A stretch of 64,000 nt of DNA from Mallotus nudiflorus (Eukaryota; Streptophyta; Magnoliopsida; Malpighiales; Euphorbiaceae): assembly GCA_947683625.1 (NCBI GenBank), contig CANTUR010000126.1, positions 2,046,001 to 2,110,000 of the forward strand, read 5' to 3'. The notes under the pieces are model-generated. The model saw only the letters and a list, made by a program, of their open reading frames with translations, did not search any database and had not been told where the DNA came from. Every line of letters starts with the position of its first letter. The first letter of the stretch is position 1. The position numbers and the translations under genes were made by a program. Below are positions 36,849 to 49,305 of the stretch, in pieces.

Positions 36849-36928
36849 AAATAAAGATAGAACAAAGAATGATTTTTGTTGTTTGCTTCAGAGTTAATGG
36901 CCTCTCATCTATCAGAACCTGAGCGGGT

Positions 36929-36938
36929 ATTTATATAG
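36929..36938 (-). promoter_or_regulatory. TATA box of the EPFL gene
   Basis: The minus strand reads CCTATATAAATA, about 85 bp upstream of the ATG. This puts the likely transcription start near 36,900 and gives a 5' leader of about 50 nt. Confidence 0.65.
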
Positions 36939-36982
36939 GTCAAGCCAAACTATATATAGCGGAAATGACAACATTTTTTATA

Positions 36983-38021
36983 ATTAATCACTACAACATC
37001 CCTAAATTTTGACCTATTTGACTATAAAGTCCTTATATTTTTAATAATTAATTTAAACATCTTTAAAATTTTCTCTATTAAACTATTACATCTCAACCAT
37101 TTAATTTACCGTTAAATAGACCAATTTTAAAACTAAAAGTTTTGTTTGATCCCCAATTATATAATTTTAATTTATTTTGTTTCCACTGTAATAATAATTA
37201 TAATATCTAAATAATTTTTATTTTAACATAAAAATAAATTTAAAACACATTAATTTAGAATTGTCATTACTCCAATATAACTATGTAATCAAGACTATAT
37301 TAATTAAGATTTATCATATTGACATAGAATCACTTATCAAATCTCATTAAAATTATTTTAGTGTGTATATATACACATGTTGTTTATAAGTCCTTCAAAA
37401 ATAACAATTACAAAACTCATTAAAAAAATTTATTTCAACATGATAAGCTTTTTATTGGGTGCAATGTCAATCATAACGATTGAGTTTATATTAGTATGAT
37501 AAACCTTAATTTATGGATGGTACGTAATTATATAAATCACATCGGTATGACTCCAATTACAAAATTGAATGTATGCCATGATAACTTACAATCAATATAA
37601 ATACCAATTATATAATTAGTATTAGCATGATAACAATTAGTAAAATTGAGTTCAAATCAATATAATAAATCTTAATCAATATAGTACTTAATACATATTC
37701 TTGTTGGAGTGGTATTGATTTTAAATCAATATATTTTAAATTTATTTTATTGTGAAAAATAAAAATTTATTGTTGTATAAAAACAAAACAAATTAAAAAA
37801 CTATATTAATTTAATAAAATAATTAGATGAATTTAAAACTACATTATAAGTTCATGCATGGAACAAATGGAACTTTTAACTTTTTCAAATCGGTTCATTA
37901 ATAGTGGAAATGTAATAATTTAACAAAGCAAAAACCATAGAAAAGTTACAATAATTATTGAAAATACAGGGACCTAATAGTATAATAAGTCAAACTTCAA
38001 AGATGCTATAGTAAATAACTT
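36983..38021. mobile_element. Mutator-type MITE with long terminal inverted repeats
   Basis: A 1039-bp non-coding element whose outer 170-180 bp are imperfect inverted repeats. The left end has CACTACAACATC, then TTTTGACCTATTTGACTAT and AAAGTCC. The reverse complement of the right end has TACTATAGCATC, then GTTTGACTTATTATACTAT and TAGGTCC. Further matching blocks follow (AAACTATTACAT / AAATTATTACAT). TTTTTTATA flanks both ends (36974-36982 and 38022-38030), the 9-bp size expected of Mutator elements, though low in complexity. The left end lies about 45 bp upstream of the EPFL TATA box. Confidence 0.75.
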
Positions 38022-38030
38022 TTTTTTATA

Positions 38031-38626
38031 GATTGGTTATATGAATTAACAAAACTCTCTCTCTATAGATAGAATAGATAGATAGATAGATACTATTATT
38101 ATTTGATATATTTTTGCTTCCTGTTGTGTAGAATTTTGAATTATATAGTATTAAAATTTATGTTTCTTATGTAGTTTTATAGTTAATTTTAGAGCATTCT
38201 ACCATTTTATGGTAAAGAAAAAAAAAGTCATTCCCTTTTTGTTATAATTTTAAGAATTATTTTCAGCTTATATATAGTAATTTTTAATCTATTTTTAAAT
38301 TTTATTATTTTATTTATATAGTAAAATAATTAAATAAAATATGCATAAATTTATAGTTCACACATTAGTTGAATTTTGATTTTCAAATTTTATTAAAATT
38401 AATTTTGTTAATTGAAAACATTAATACTCCAATTAAAGATATATGTCTTGTAACCGAAGATAAATCGACTCTAAAAAACATGTAACCGATGGGTGTGACC
38501 GGAGCTTACTGATCCTTACATCTCCACCCCATTCTTTTGGGTGGATTTTTAGTGCATTATATTTTGAAATTAGCATAATGAAAGGTTTTGATTTGTTGTG
38601 TTCTACTGCATCTATTTTCTTAATAG
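38031..38626. other. Intergenic sequence, no gene seen
   Basis: AT-rich. A short (GATA)n run lies at about 38,073-38,092. The 38,450-38,560 stretch is less AT-rich but shows no coding pattern or tRNA-like fold. Confidence 0.5.
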
Positions 38627-38631
38627 ATATT

Positions 38632-38998
38632 TGTTAAATAATTAAATTGGTTTTGTGGTCTTAATCAAAAGAAGAAAAGTTGTGACTAATACTAAAAGAG
38701 AGACATGATAATTAAGAGTATGTGAAGTTGTCTTTGCACTTGTATGTTTTAGTGTGGTGTTAGGTGTTTAGATATAACATGTGATTTTAATCATTTTGTA
38801 TTAATTTATTTATGAGCATTTTAAATGGTTTGTATTAGTTTGGAGTTAGTATAAATACCTTCTCTTCCCTACATTGTAATCATCAACCAAGCAATTCAAA
38901 AATAAAAGCTTGAGTTATAGGAGTTGTAGAAATATTTTTATGTTCTTAAGTGTTTGAGAGAGTTGAATTAAAATTTTTTGAGTGTTTAGTGTTTAACA
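38632..38998 (+). repeat. 5' LTR of the 5.2-kb copia
   Basis: 367 bp. It pairs with 43438-43804. AGTATAAATACC near 38,850 is a plausible LTR TATA box. Confidence 0.95.
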
Positions 38999-38999
38999 A

Positions 39000-39014
39000 A
39001 GTGGTATTAGAGCC
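39000..39014 (+). promoter_or_regulatory. Primer-binding site (initiator tRNA-Met type)
   Basis: AGTGGTATTAGAGCC begins two bases after the LTR. It differs from the canonical TGGTATCAGAGC by one base (C to T). Confidence 0.85.
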
Positions 39015-39430
39015 AACTATTGACATATAGTATATCAAATCGAAGCTCCTGGAAAGATAAATCCAACACTACTAAAATCACCCCAATCAGAGGTCGAACG
39101 CACCGCCAATCGCTGCAGAACCCATTGAGTTAAAGTCGAGTCATGCCTAGTCGAGCCGAGTCCAGTCAAGCCGTTGATCGAGCCGTAAAGCCATTTGACT
39201 AAGCCATTTAGCAAGCTATTAAGCCATTCATTCAAGCCATTGATCGAGCTGTCAAGCAATTTAATCACGCCGTTTGATATAGTTGTTAAGCTGTTGACTA
39301 AGCCGTTAAGCTGTTTGACTGAGCCATTGACCGAAGTTGACTTTTTTACCAGAGTTCATCTTAAGATTTTTTGGCAATTTGGATCCATTTGTGAAGTCAG
39401 ATTTTGCAAATTCTTATCAGATTAAGTAAT

Positions 39431-42400
39431 ATGGAAAATAGTGAGGCATCCTTCCAAGTTCCAACACTCAACAACAACAATTATGACAATTGGAGTATCA
39501 AAATAAAGGCTCTCCTTAGTGCACGTGATGTTTGGGATATCATTTAGAAAGGCTACAATGAACCACAAAATGAGGCATCATTATCCTAGTCTGAAAAAGA
39601 TAGTTTAAAAGATTCAAGAAAGAAGGACAAGAAGGCTCTCTTTCTTATCTATCAAGCCTTAGATGATGATAATTTTGAGAAAATTTTAGATACAACCTCT
39701 GCTAAACAAGCATAGGAGAAGCTGCAAACATCATATAAAGGAGAAGAAAAAGTGAAGAAGGTGCGTCTTTAAACCTTGAGAGGGGAGTTTGAATTTCTAC
39801 ACACGAAAGGAGGTGAGACCATTGCTGATGATTTTTCTAGAGTTTTAGTTGTTTCTAATCAACTAAAAAGAAATGGTGAAAGGTTAGAAGATGTGAGAAT
39901 AATGGAAAAGATAGTATGCTCATTAGACCTGAAGTTTGAGCATATTTTTGTTACTATAGAAAAGACTAAAGACTTATAGAAAATGAAGATTGAGTAACTT
40001 TTTGGCTCATTACAAGCCTATGAAGAGAAGCACAAGAAGTAGCAAGGACTCAATAAGAAACTCCTTAAACTGTAGCTTAAGGATATGCATGAAAGCTAAG
40101 GCAATGAAAGATATCAACACAGCCGAGGTAGAAGTAGAAGTTATGAACAAGGTAGAAGCTATGGTCATGGACGAAGTTGGAGTTCTTACAATTGCAACTT
40201 CAATAACTATAAGAAGTCATGGGAGAGGCAATCTAAACTCAAGGTATAATAAATCTCAAGTTCAATGTTATAATTATCATAAATATGGGCATTATGCATC
40301 AGAATGCAAAGTTCCTAGCAATAAAGTTAAAGAAAAGACTAATTATGTAGAAGCAAAATCAAGGAGAAGACAGTGCTACTATTTTGCAGAACCAATGTTG
40401 AAGATTAAAGAAGTATTTGGTTCTTTGATACCGGTGCAAGCAACCATTTATGTGGGAAAAGAAGCATGTTCATAAAACTCAATGAATCTATGGTTGGCAA
40501 TGTTTCTTTTCATGATGATTCAAAAGTATTAGTAACAGAAAAAGGCAACATCCTTATTCGTGCTAAAGATGGTAGTCATTAGTTAATTTCTGATGTCTAT
40601 CATATGCCTGATATAAAATGCAATATTTTAACTCTTAGAAAAAGGCTATGATTTTTACTTAAAAGATTATTGTCTTTTTATAAAAAATGGCAAAGGAGAT
40701 TTAACAGCCAAAGCAAAAATGTCAAAAAATAGACTATTTCCTTTGAATATTCAAAATGATGTTGTAAAGTGTTTGAATGCTTATTACAAAGATACATATT
40801 GGTTATGGCATTTTCGATTTGGACACCTCAACTATGGAAGCTTGGAACTATTATCGAATAAGGGAATGGTGAGAGGACTACCTTACATCAAATATCTAGA
40901 TTAGTTTTATGAAGAGTGTTTACTTAGAAAGCAGTTTAGAAATAATTTTCCCAAGGAATCATACTCAAAAGCCAATAAGCCATTAAAGCTCATTCATACT
41001 TATGTGTGTGGGCCAATTACTCCAAGCTCTCTCAATGAAAATAACTACTTCCTTCTTTTTATTAATGACTTCAAGAAAAGCATGGGTATATTTCTTGAAG
41101 TAGAAATCAAAACTCTTTAAAGCATTCAAGACATTTAATGCCACTATGGAGAATGAAAGCGGTCGGAAGATTAAAGCATTGAGATTAGATTGAGGATGAA
41201 AATTCACTTTAAAGGAATTCCAAGAGTTCTATGCAACAAGTGGAATTTGGTATTTTCTCATTGTTCCAAGATCTCCACAACAAAATGGCATTGTAAAAAG
41301 AAAAAATAGAACCATCCTTAATATGGCACGAAACATGCTCAAAAGTAAACATTTGCTAAAAGAATTTTGGGCTGAAGCAGTAGCTATATCAGTCTGCCTG
41401 TCCAACTGATCTCTAATAAAAAATTTTTAAGGAAATATGCCACAGGAAGCCTAGAATGGAAGAAAGCCTGAAATTTCTCACTTTAGAGTATTTGGAAGTT
41501 TAGACCATGTTCATATACCAGATGAAAGAAGAATCAAGCTTAATGATAAAAGTGAAAGACGCATCTTTATCGACTATTCTACTCATTCAAAAGGGTACAA
41601 ACTATACAATCCAAACAACAAGATATTTATGATTAGTTGAGATGTTGTGTTTGATAAAGAAGGTGAATGAGACTTTAACTCGTCAATAGATAAATTCAAC
41701 TTTTTTCCTAAGATTGATGAAATAGAACAAACACTAGTGGAGTAACTAGGTGAACATTAATAAGAGCACATAACACCACCTACCTCACCAATGCAAAATA
41801 ATGAAGGAAATTCACCGCCATTTATTCTGGCTGAAAGAAATGAAGAACACATAAAAAGTCTTGGAGAATCTCACTCTTTTTTGTGTTTTTGTTAATTGTG
41901 AACCAGTGAACTTCCAAGAAGCTACGCAAGATGAAAAATGGAGAAATGCAATGGATGATGAAATCAAAGCCATTAAAAAGAATGACACTTGGGAACTCAC
42001 AACTCTTCCAAAATGAGACAAGCTAATTAGTGTCAAATGGGTTTATAAAACAAAGAAGAATGCAAAAGGAGAGGTCAAAAAGCACAAAGCAAGGCTAGTT
42101 GATAAAGCTACAATTAAAAAGCTGGAATTAACTACGATGAGGTATTTTCTCCTATTGCACGCTTAGAGACTGTGAGACTGATTATTTCTTTAGCAACTTA
42201 AAACAAGTGGAAGTTTCACCATATGGATGTAAAATCTGCCTTTCTAAATGGAGTTCTTGAAGAGGAAGTCTACATTCAACAACCACTAGGCTATGAAGTC
42301 AAAGGACAAGAATCCAAAGTCCAAAAATTGAAGAAAGCTCTTTATGAATTAAAGCAAACTCCCAGAGCATGGAATAACATAATTGACAAGTATTTTCAAT

Positions 42401-43430
42401 ATAGTGGTTTCATTAAATGTCCATATGAACATGCCCTCTATTTTAAAATTAAAGATAGAGATGTCTTGATTATGTGCTTGTATATAGACAATTTGATCTT
42501 CATTGGGAGCAACCCAAGCATGTTCAAAGATTTCAAAAAAGAAATGACAACAGAGTTCAAGATGACAGATATTAGATTAATAGCATACTACCTCGGCATT
42601 GAAGTCAAGCAAAAGAAAGATGGGATATTTATCTCACAAGGAAGCTATATAAAGAAGATCCTCAAAAAATTCAAGATGGATGATTGCAATCCAATAAACA
42701 CACCGATGGAGTGCAGAATCAAGTTGTTCAAAGATGATGAAGCAGAAAAGGTTAACCCAACACTTTTTAAGAGTCTTGTTGGATGTTTACGATATCTAAC
42801 TTATACAAGGCCTGACATTCTCTATGCAACCAAACTTGTGAGTTATTAAATGGAGAGAGTCCAACAACCACTCATTCCAAGGCTGCAAAGAGAATTCTTT
42901 GCTACCTCAAAGGTACAATAGATTTGGGCTTATATTATTTAGTTTCTAAAGATGAAAAGCTCATTGGATATAGTGATAGTGATTGGGTCGAAGATAGCGA
43001 TGATAAGAAATGCACAATTGGTTTTGTGTTTTTCCTAGGAGACATCGCTTTCACTTAGATGTCAAAGAAGCAACCATTTGTCACTTTATCAACATGTGAA
43101 GCTAAGTATGTTACTGCTACAACATGTGTTAATCATGCAATTTGGCTCCAAAATTTGTTAAAGGAATTGAACATGTCACAAGTGGAATCAACAAAGATTC
43201 GTATTGATAACAAGTCAGCAATAGCTTTCGCCAAGAATCCAATGTATCATGACTGAAGAAAACACATCGATACTTGACATCATTACATAAGAGAATGCAT
43301 TACAAAGCAAGATATGAGACTAGAATATGTGAAGTCTTAAGATCAAATTGCAGATATCTTCAGCAAGCCATTAAAGAAGGAAGATTTTGTTAGATTGAGA
43401 AATACACTTGGCATTATAAAACAAGTTTAA
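39431..43430 (+). pseudogene. Copia gag-pol polyprotein, multiply broken
   Basis: It starts at ATG 39431 (MENSEASFQVPTLNNNNYDN) and ends at TAA 43428-43430. Gag (39,431-40,350) is of the UBN2-like copia type. Its zinc knuckle reads CYNYHKYGHYASEC, the second Cys being Tyr. A protease trace is near 40,425. Integrase lies at about 40,790-41,480 (WHFRFGHLNYGSLELLSNKG). RT lies at about 41,980-42,850 with an open 208-residue piece (MDVKSAFLNGVLEEEVYIQQ). Its active site reads LYIDNLIFIG, where the second catalytic Asp of YVDD is Asn. RNase H is at 42,950-43,360 (TLSTCEAKYVTATTC; IDNKSAIAFAKNP). Many stops are C-to-T changes in Gln/Arg/Trp codons. Confidence 0.85.
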
Positions 43431-43437
43431 GGGGAAG
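43424..43437 (+). promoter_or_regulatory. Polypurine tract of the 5.2-kb copia
   Basis: AAGGGGAAG lies directly before the 3' LTR start at 43438. Confidence 0.75.
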
Positions 43438-43804
43438 TGTTAAGTAATTAAACGTGTTTTATGGTCTTAATCAAAAGAAGAAAAGTTGTGGCTTAGACCA
43501 AAAGAGAGACATGATAATTAAGACCATGTGAAGTTATCTTTCCACTTATATATTTTAGTGTGGTGTTAGGTGTTTAGATATAATGTGTGGTTTTAATTAT
43601 TTTGTATTAATTTATTTATGAATATTTTAAATGGTTTGTATTAGTTTGGGGTTAGTATAAACACCCCCTCTTCCCTACATTGTAATCATCAAGCAAGCAA
43701 TTCAGAGAAAAAAATTTGAGTTATAAGAGTTGTAGAAATATTTTTATATTCTTGAGTATTTAACAGAGTTGAATTAAACTTGTTTGAGCATTTAGTATTT
43801 AACA
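43438..43804 (+). repeat. 3' LTR of the 5.2-kb copia
   Basis: 367 bp, the same length as the 5' LTR. It is followed by the ATATT duplication. Confidence 0.95.
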
Positions 43805-43809
43805 ATATT

Positions 43810-44306
43810 ACACTTTGCTTCCTTGTTAATCGCATTGTTAATTACATGTGGTGATTGTAGGTAACAACAGTGAAAGTTGGCAATGTTTCTTTCCTTTCAT
43901 TTTTTTTTTTTGGTTTTATTGGATTATTTAAGAGCGACTACCTCATCGAATTTATTTTTGTATTTTTGTATCAAGTATATGAGATTAAGGTTAAACAAAT
44001 AATTTCAATTTCAAAAATCATTAAAATTCTTCATTATACATAAACTCAATATAAAAATATTAATAATTAAATAAAAATAAAAATAATTTATTAATAAATT
44101 AAATAAAAATATAAACAATTTGCGCAACATGCAAATCCACAACTAGATTAATAATAAACTTAAAATTAAAATAGAAATATTACTTCAAATATAAGTCAAC
44201 CTAATTAGAATAGGAATACTATTTTAAATAAATCAAAATTACATTTTCAACGATCAATTAATTTTTATTATTAAATTACTAAATTATCCAATTCTTATTT
44301 AATAAT
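43810..44306. other. Intergenic sequence, no gene seen
   Basis: AT-rich, with A-rich low-complexity stretches and no coding signal. Confidence 0.5.
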
Positions 44307-44328
44307 AAGTGAAGTATTATCAAATAAC

Positions 44329-44397
<69 letters not shown>

Positions 44398-44407
44398 TAC
44401 TTCACTT
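44307..44407. repeat. (AAT)n microsatellite inside a 14-bp perfect inverted repeat
   Basis: AAGTGAAGTATTAT (44307-44320) and ATAATACTTCACTT (44394-44407) are perfect complements enclosing about 20 AAT units. The right arm overlaps the proposed LTR start of the next element by 7 bp. Confidence 0.85.
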
Positions 44408-44492
44408 TTGTGTGTGTATATATATATATAAGCTCAATAAAAATAAAAATTGGATTAAATTAAACATATTATAAAAGTTAATATAAAAGTTA

Positions 44493-44555
<63 letters not shown>

Positions 44556-47269
44556 TTAGTATATATAAGTTAATTAATTATAAGTTAGTATATATATCGC
44601 AAAGGATTGTCCTTAATTGAAAATTTGAAAATTTAAGGATTTATAGGTAACTTAAGCATTTCATTAAGGATCCAAAAAAGTATTTTACATATTATTTAAT
44701 TATTTTTTGGGTGAATCATTAGGAATTGCCATAGAAGTAAAGAAAAAAAAAAGGAAAAAAAAAAGGAAAAGGGTTTGATTCATTTCCTCTTGTAGAAGTT
44801 GATTTTTCAAGCAAATTGAAGATTTAAAGTATAATTAAGGCTATAATCTTCATCATAGAAGACTTTGGTGATTGATTTGATAAGTAATTTAAGTGTTTTG
44901 GTTGATTTAATTTAGGGTTCTTAAGTTGCTGATATCAAGTTCTTAAAGTCTATAGTATTTGTAATTTGATCATATATTGAGCTAGAAAGATCCAAATTAA
45001 GTGTTATTTGATGATCTGAAAACTTTGAATTAGTATCTAAAATCTTTCCTCTTTGAGCTTGATCTGATTCAGTCTCTATGTTAGGGTAATAAAAGAAAAC
45101 TTTTTATTGCTCAGTTTATCAGTTTCTTTGAGTTGGTTATAATTTGTTATATATAACTCTATTTGTGGGTGTCCAATTGGTGTGTACTTTTTATAGCATG
45201 TTCTAGACATATAGATCTAAGATTAGTTAAAATTTCAATTCAAAATTCATTTTCTATAAATCCTAGAAATTTTTTAAAATTAGCTCTGGAAGCAACCATT
45301 TTTATTATGTTAACCAAGTTTACAGAGTTCATAAGTTAAAACTATTCTAGATACTTTTAGTATATCTTGAGTTAGGAAACTTGAAGTTGAGTTTAATTTG
45401 ATTATAAGAAAACTTGAAAGAGTTCTCTAAAATTTTATAGTTTTGATGAAGATCTAATTATGTTTTAATAGTGGTCTATCAGACCTATACTTTTTATTGT
45501 TCAATCTATTTGAGTAATTGAGCTGCTTGTAATACAACCTTTATAATTTTATTTGTGGTTATTGAATGGAAATGAAATTTTTGTTGAAAGTACTAGACAC
45601 AAAGATCTAGATCTAGTTAACATTTGAGGTTAAAATTTATTTTCTACAGGTTAGAGTGAATTTTCTAATTTAGGCCTAAAAATAACTATTTTAGAGTTCA
45701 TAAAGCTTATTTGTAGAATTGAGCTTAATTGCATTTTATGCATATCATTTAGGGGCTATGTGGTTAGAGTAGCATGTTGCATTATTATATTGATGATTTA
45801 TAAATGCAATTGTATCTATTAGGTACTAGAAAAGGCAAGGGAAGTGCAGATGCAAGTTAAGCAAATTTGGTGAACCGGGTTTATGTGTTTATAGGCTGTT
45901 TTGGTGAGTAGATGTTCAAGCTTTTTAAATATTTTTATAATAATAATAAAATGTGTTTTTAATGATGTTTTGTGAATTTGAAATGATGTGTCATAAATGT
46001 TTCAATTCAGTTTGGTTACTACTTGAATTACTTGAAGTATTTAAGGTTTGAAACAATAATGGTTTCAAGTGTGCAAGTTAAATGTATTATTAATACATAC
46101 TTTGCTTTGTAACCTAATTTGAAGTCATTCTATTTACTTGGTGATTTACATGAATTTATGTTCTACATGGTTTTGCTCTTCTTTGAAATATGATGATAAT
46201 TTTTTGATTTTGAATGCTTATTAAACCATAAATGCAATAATATTATTTTGATTGATTATTTTATAAAAATGGCATTTGGATTTTAGTATTACCACCCTAT
46301 ATGAGTTGTGTAAGTGTGCTGAGGTAATACATGCACATTTGAGATTATGTTGGTTGTGATTACATAGTAAAAAATAGGGTACTTGATTGTGGAATGGTGA
46401 AGGGAGAAGGGTTGTTCCATGCTAATGTAGTCAAAGGGTTAGCCTTCAAGTGGGCCTAGAGAGTGAGTTTGTTATGACTTATATGTTCTGGTCGGGTTGT
46501 GATGCTTATTATAGGGATGTTTAATACATGTGAAATGTCATATTGATTTTTTTAAAAAAAAAAAAAGGCATGTGTTTTACATGGCTATGCTTTCCACAAG
46601 TTTGAAAGTGAGAAAGGATTTAATGTTTTAAGTGGATTGTAATATGATTTCAAATACTCCATTATTATCATTTGAGAAGTTAAATGTGTTTGGTTTAACC
46701 AAATTATTTTCTACTTGATATATCTATTCATTGAGTATTTTTGCACTCATTTTACTTTGTTTTATAAATGTTTTCAAATAGCAGGGCCTCATAGTTAGTG
46801 GAAAAAGTTAAGTGAGTGTGAATAGAAGTTTCAAAATAAGGTTGGCCAACTTCCTCATTAGAGAAGCCTTGTTCCTTTATTTATTAAGCTTGTTATAGAA
46901 GCATTGTGAAAGTGCATATTTTTAAGTTTAAATAATGGTGGCTAAGTTATATGTAATGTAATTGTTTGGAAATGTAGTTTTATATTATCTTAATGATGTT
47001 TTCACTATTATGTTTTTAGTTTACAAAGATTATTATCAATCTATATGTATTTTACTCATAAATAAGAATTCTACAATTCATAAATACATATTTTAAAAGT
47101 TCTTACTCTTTAAATGTAATATATGAACAATATTAAACTTTCAAAAGAGAAAAATTTAAATTCTTTTCCAAATGTAATGATATTTATAATATATTTAGAC
47201 TAAATTAAATAGTTTGTTAATGGTTGGTTTTAGATATCCATCTCAGGCTATGTAAGATGAGGTGTGACA
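44401..47269 (+). repeat. 5' LTR of Tekay-like element
   Basis: Strong homology to the 3' LTR from about 44,595 onward. The first roughly 190 bp is altered by a (TA)n expansion (44,493-44,553). The start at 44401 (TTCACTTTTGTG against TGTCACATTTGTA) is inferred. Confidence 0.75.
44493..44553. repeat. (TA)n microsatellite in the 5' LTR
   Basis: About 60 bp of alternating TA, much longer than at the matching place in the 3' LTR. Confidence 0.95.
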
Positions 47270-47286
47270 ATTTTGGTATCAGAGCT
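47270..47286 (+). promoter_or_regulatory. Primer-binding site of Tekay-like element
   Basis: ATTTTGGTATCAGAGCT follows the LTR end TGTGACA. TGGTATCAGAGC matches initiator tRNA-Met. Confidence 0.9.
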
Positions 47287-47363
47287 TTGTTAGAAGGTCC
47301 TTGGAATTATGCTTTTGCTGTAGTTTGATGAAATATTGATTTTTTTTTTGTAATATTTATAGG

Positions 47364-48661
47364 ATGCCATAGAGAAGGAATCATGGTAGGCCACTTATAC
47401 AAGGAAGAGTTTGCCAATAGGGTAGTGATAAGGCAAAGTTTAGGGGTAGTGCTAATCTTAAGATAGAGTCTAAGGCTAGGACCCCTATTAATGAGCAACC
47501 TTTAACTCCCCCACCCTATGTTGTACCTTTATTACAGCTTAATCCTAAAGTACTTACAGAGTCTATTATTACTACTTTAGTAGCCCAAGAATAGTGGAGA
47601 AGGCCTGGTGATCTAATTAAACATGCTAAAAAATGTAAGGATTCAAATTTCACGCCTTTTTTTATTCTCAAGAGGTAAACAAATCCTTAAGAGCTATAAA
47701 GAAAGCATTTAATACTATTGCATTAATTAAGGCGCAAAAAATTGATAATGTGTATGGCCTTCTATATGATATGGTAGATGTTTGGTTTGCTTTAATTAGA
47801 TTATTGTATAAAGGTCAGTTAACTTGGGATGTATTCAAGATTGAGTTCTGCAAGAAATATTTAACAGATGCATTCAAGGCTAAAAGGCAGAATGAGTTCA
47901 TTGCTTTGAAATAAAGGGCAATGTTAGTGTGAGAATATATGGATAAATTTGAAGAGTTATATAGGTATGCTTTAGATATTTTTTAAAGTCAAGCTTAGAA
48001 ATGTTATAGGTTTAAGGAGGGCTTATAGACTGTGTTTAAGAATGAATTGTCATTATATAAAGGTTCAAATTTTAGGGGCTGGATTAAGAAGGCAATTGAG
48101 AAAGAAAAGCTAAGGTATGAGATAGAGCAAGACAGCAAGTTCAAGGCTCCAGTTTAGGTAGGAAAGAAAAAGGGATTCAGTAAGGGAGTTGGTACATCTC
48201 AACACAAATTAGAGACAAAAGGATTCAGAGGCAATAAAAGGCTTTGGACTTAGTAAAGAACTTATAAACCATAGTCCTCTTAGTTCAGTAAGAGCTCTGT
48301 GAGACAACCTACGGCTAGTGTAGGTAGTTCATTCAAAAGGACCACACCTTGTCCTACTTGTGGCCATGTTCACGAGGGAGGAGATTGTAGGAAGAGGACT
48401 ATTCAATGTTTTGAATGTAGTGGATCTAGACACATTATGAGGGATTGTCCTAAGCTTGGACAGTTTGGCACCAGTACTAGTAGAGGAGCCTATAGCATAG
48501 CTGGTAGAGGAGCCTATAGCATAGCTGGTAGAGGAGGTAGGACTTTTGGATTTGGTAGAGGTACAGGGAGAGGTACAGGAGCTAGTGTTAGTAGAGAGGA
48601 TGGTGTGTCTGCACCAACACAACCTATTCACCTTATACATATAAAGAGACATTCAATATAA
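47364..48661 (+). pseudogene. Tekay-like gag, degenerate
   Basis: From ATG 47364 (MP-stop-RRNHGRP), gag continues with ALIKAQKIDNVYGLLYDMVD, TWDVFKIEFCKKYLTDAFKA and YMDKFEELYRYALDIF. A zinc-knuckle region follows (CPTCGHVHEGGDC, then CFECSGSRHIMRDC, a complete CCHC) within the open segment 48299-48661. A 24-bp unit encoding RGAYSIAG is duplicated in tandem at about 48,483-48,532. Repeated stops show it is dead. Confidence 0.8.
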
Positions 48662-48668
48662 CCTAAGG

Positions 48669-49305
48669 TCTTTATAATGACACAATAAGAGAAAACATCA
48701 TCATATGATGTCATTTCTATAGGTTAACCATCTTTGGTGAAAATGATTATGCTTTAATTGATCCAGGTGCAACTCATTCATTCATTGCATCATCTTTCAT
48801 ATCATGCATACCAAAAGAAAAGAGTGTGATGGACCACAGTTAGGTTGTAGACATGTCAGTGGGTGAATAAGTAGTTTGTAGACATGTTTATTAGGGTTAT
48901 GAGCTAGAATTTAGGGGTAAAAAATTAAAAGCAGACTTAGTGTTATTACCATTACATATGTTTGATGTGATTCTTAGTATGGATGTTTTAACCAAATATC
49001 ATGCACTAATTGACTATTATAAGAAGAAAGTAGAGTTCTAAATGCCTACTAGTGCTAAAATGGTGTTTAGAGGTGAAAATGGTTTAAAGCATCATAGTAT
49101 AGTTTCAACACTTACAACTAGAAGAATGATGAGAAAAGGGTGTGAAGCATTCTTGGCATATGTCATTGACACTGAAAAAGAGGGGCAAAAGCTTGATAGT
49201 CTTCTTATGGTAAATGAGTTTGTTGATGTATTTCCAAAGATCTTTTAGGTTTGCCACCTAATAGAGAGATTGAGTTTAATATTGATTTGCAGCTAGGGAC
49301 AACTC
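48669..49305 (+). pseudogene. Tekay-like pol, protease part (upstream of insertion)
   Basis: The protease reads FGENDYALIDPGATHSFIAS, where the catalytic D-S/T-G motif is D-P-G. FDVILSMDVLTKYHALIDYY and an open segment at 49042-49248 (ending VNEFVDVFPKIF) follow. The frame stops being pol at 49,306, where a 1.3-kb element is inserted. IDLQLGT at the edge continues as the pol frame at 50,612. Confidence 0.8.

Larger units (their letters stand above)
38632..43804 (+). mobile_element. Full-length Ty1/copia retrotransposon (5173 bp), mutated
   Basis: Two 367-bp LTRs (38632-38998 and 43438-43804), each starting TGTTAA and ending TTTAACA, enclose gag-pol. Perfect ATATT duplications flank it (38627-38631 and 43805-43809). 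A tRNA-Met primer site follows the 5' LTR and a polypurine tract precedes the 3' LTR. The size is normal for a compact copia element. Coding lesions are numerous, so it is immobile on its own. Confidence 0.95.

Noticed and set aside
43810..44400. CRISPR-like or phage-like repeat arrays
   Set aside because: The repetition is a simple AAT microsatellite; the window is eukaryotic throughout.
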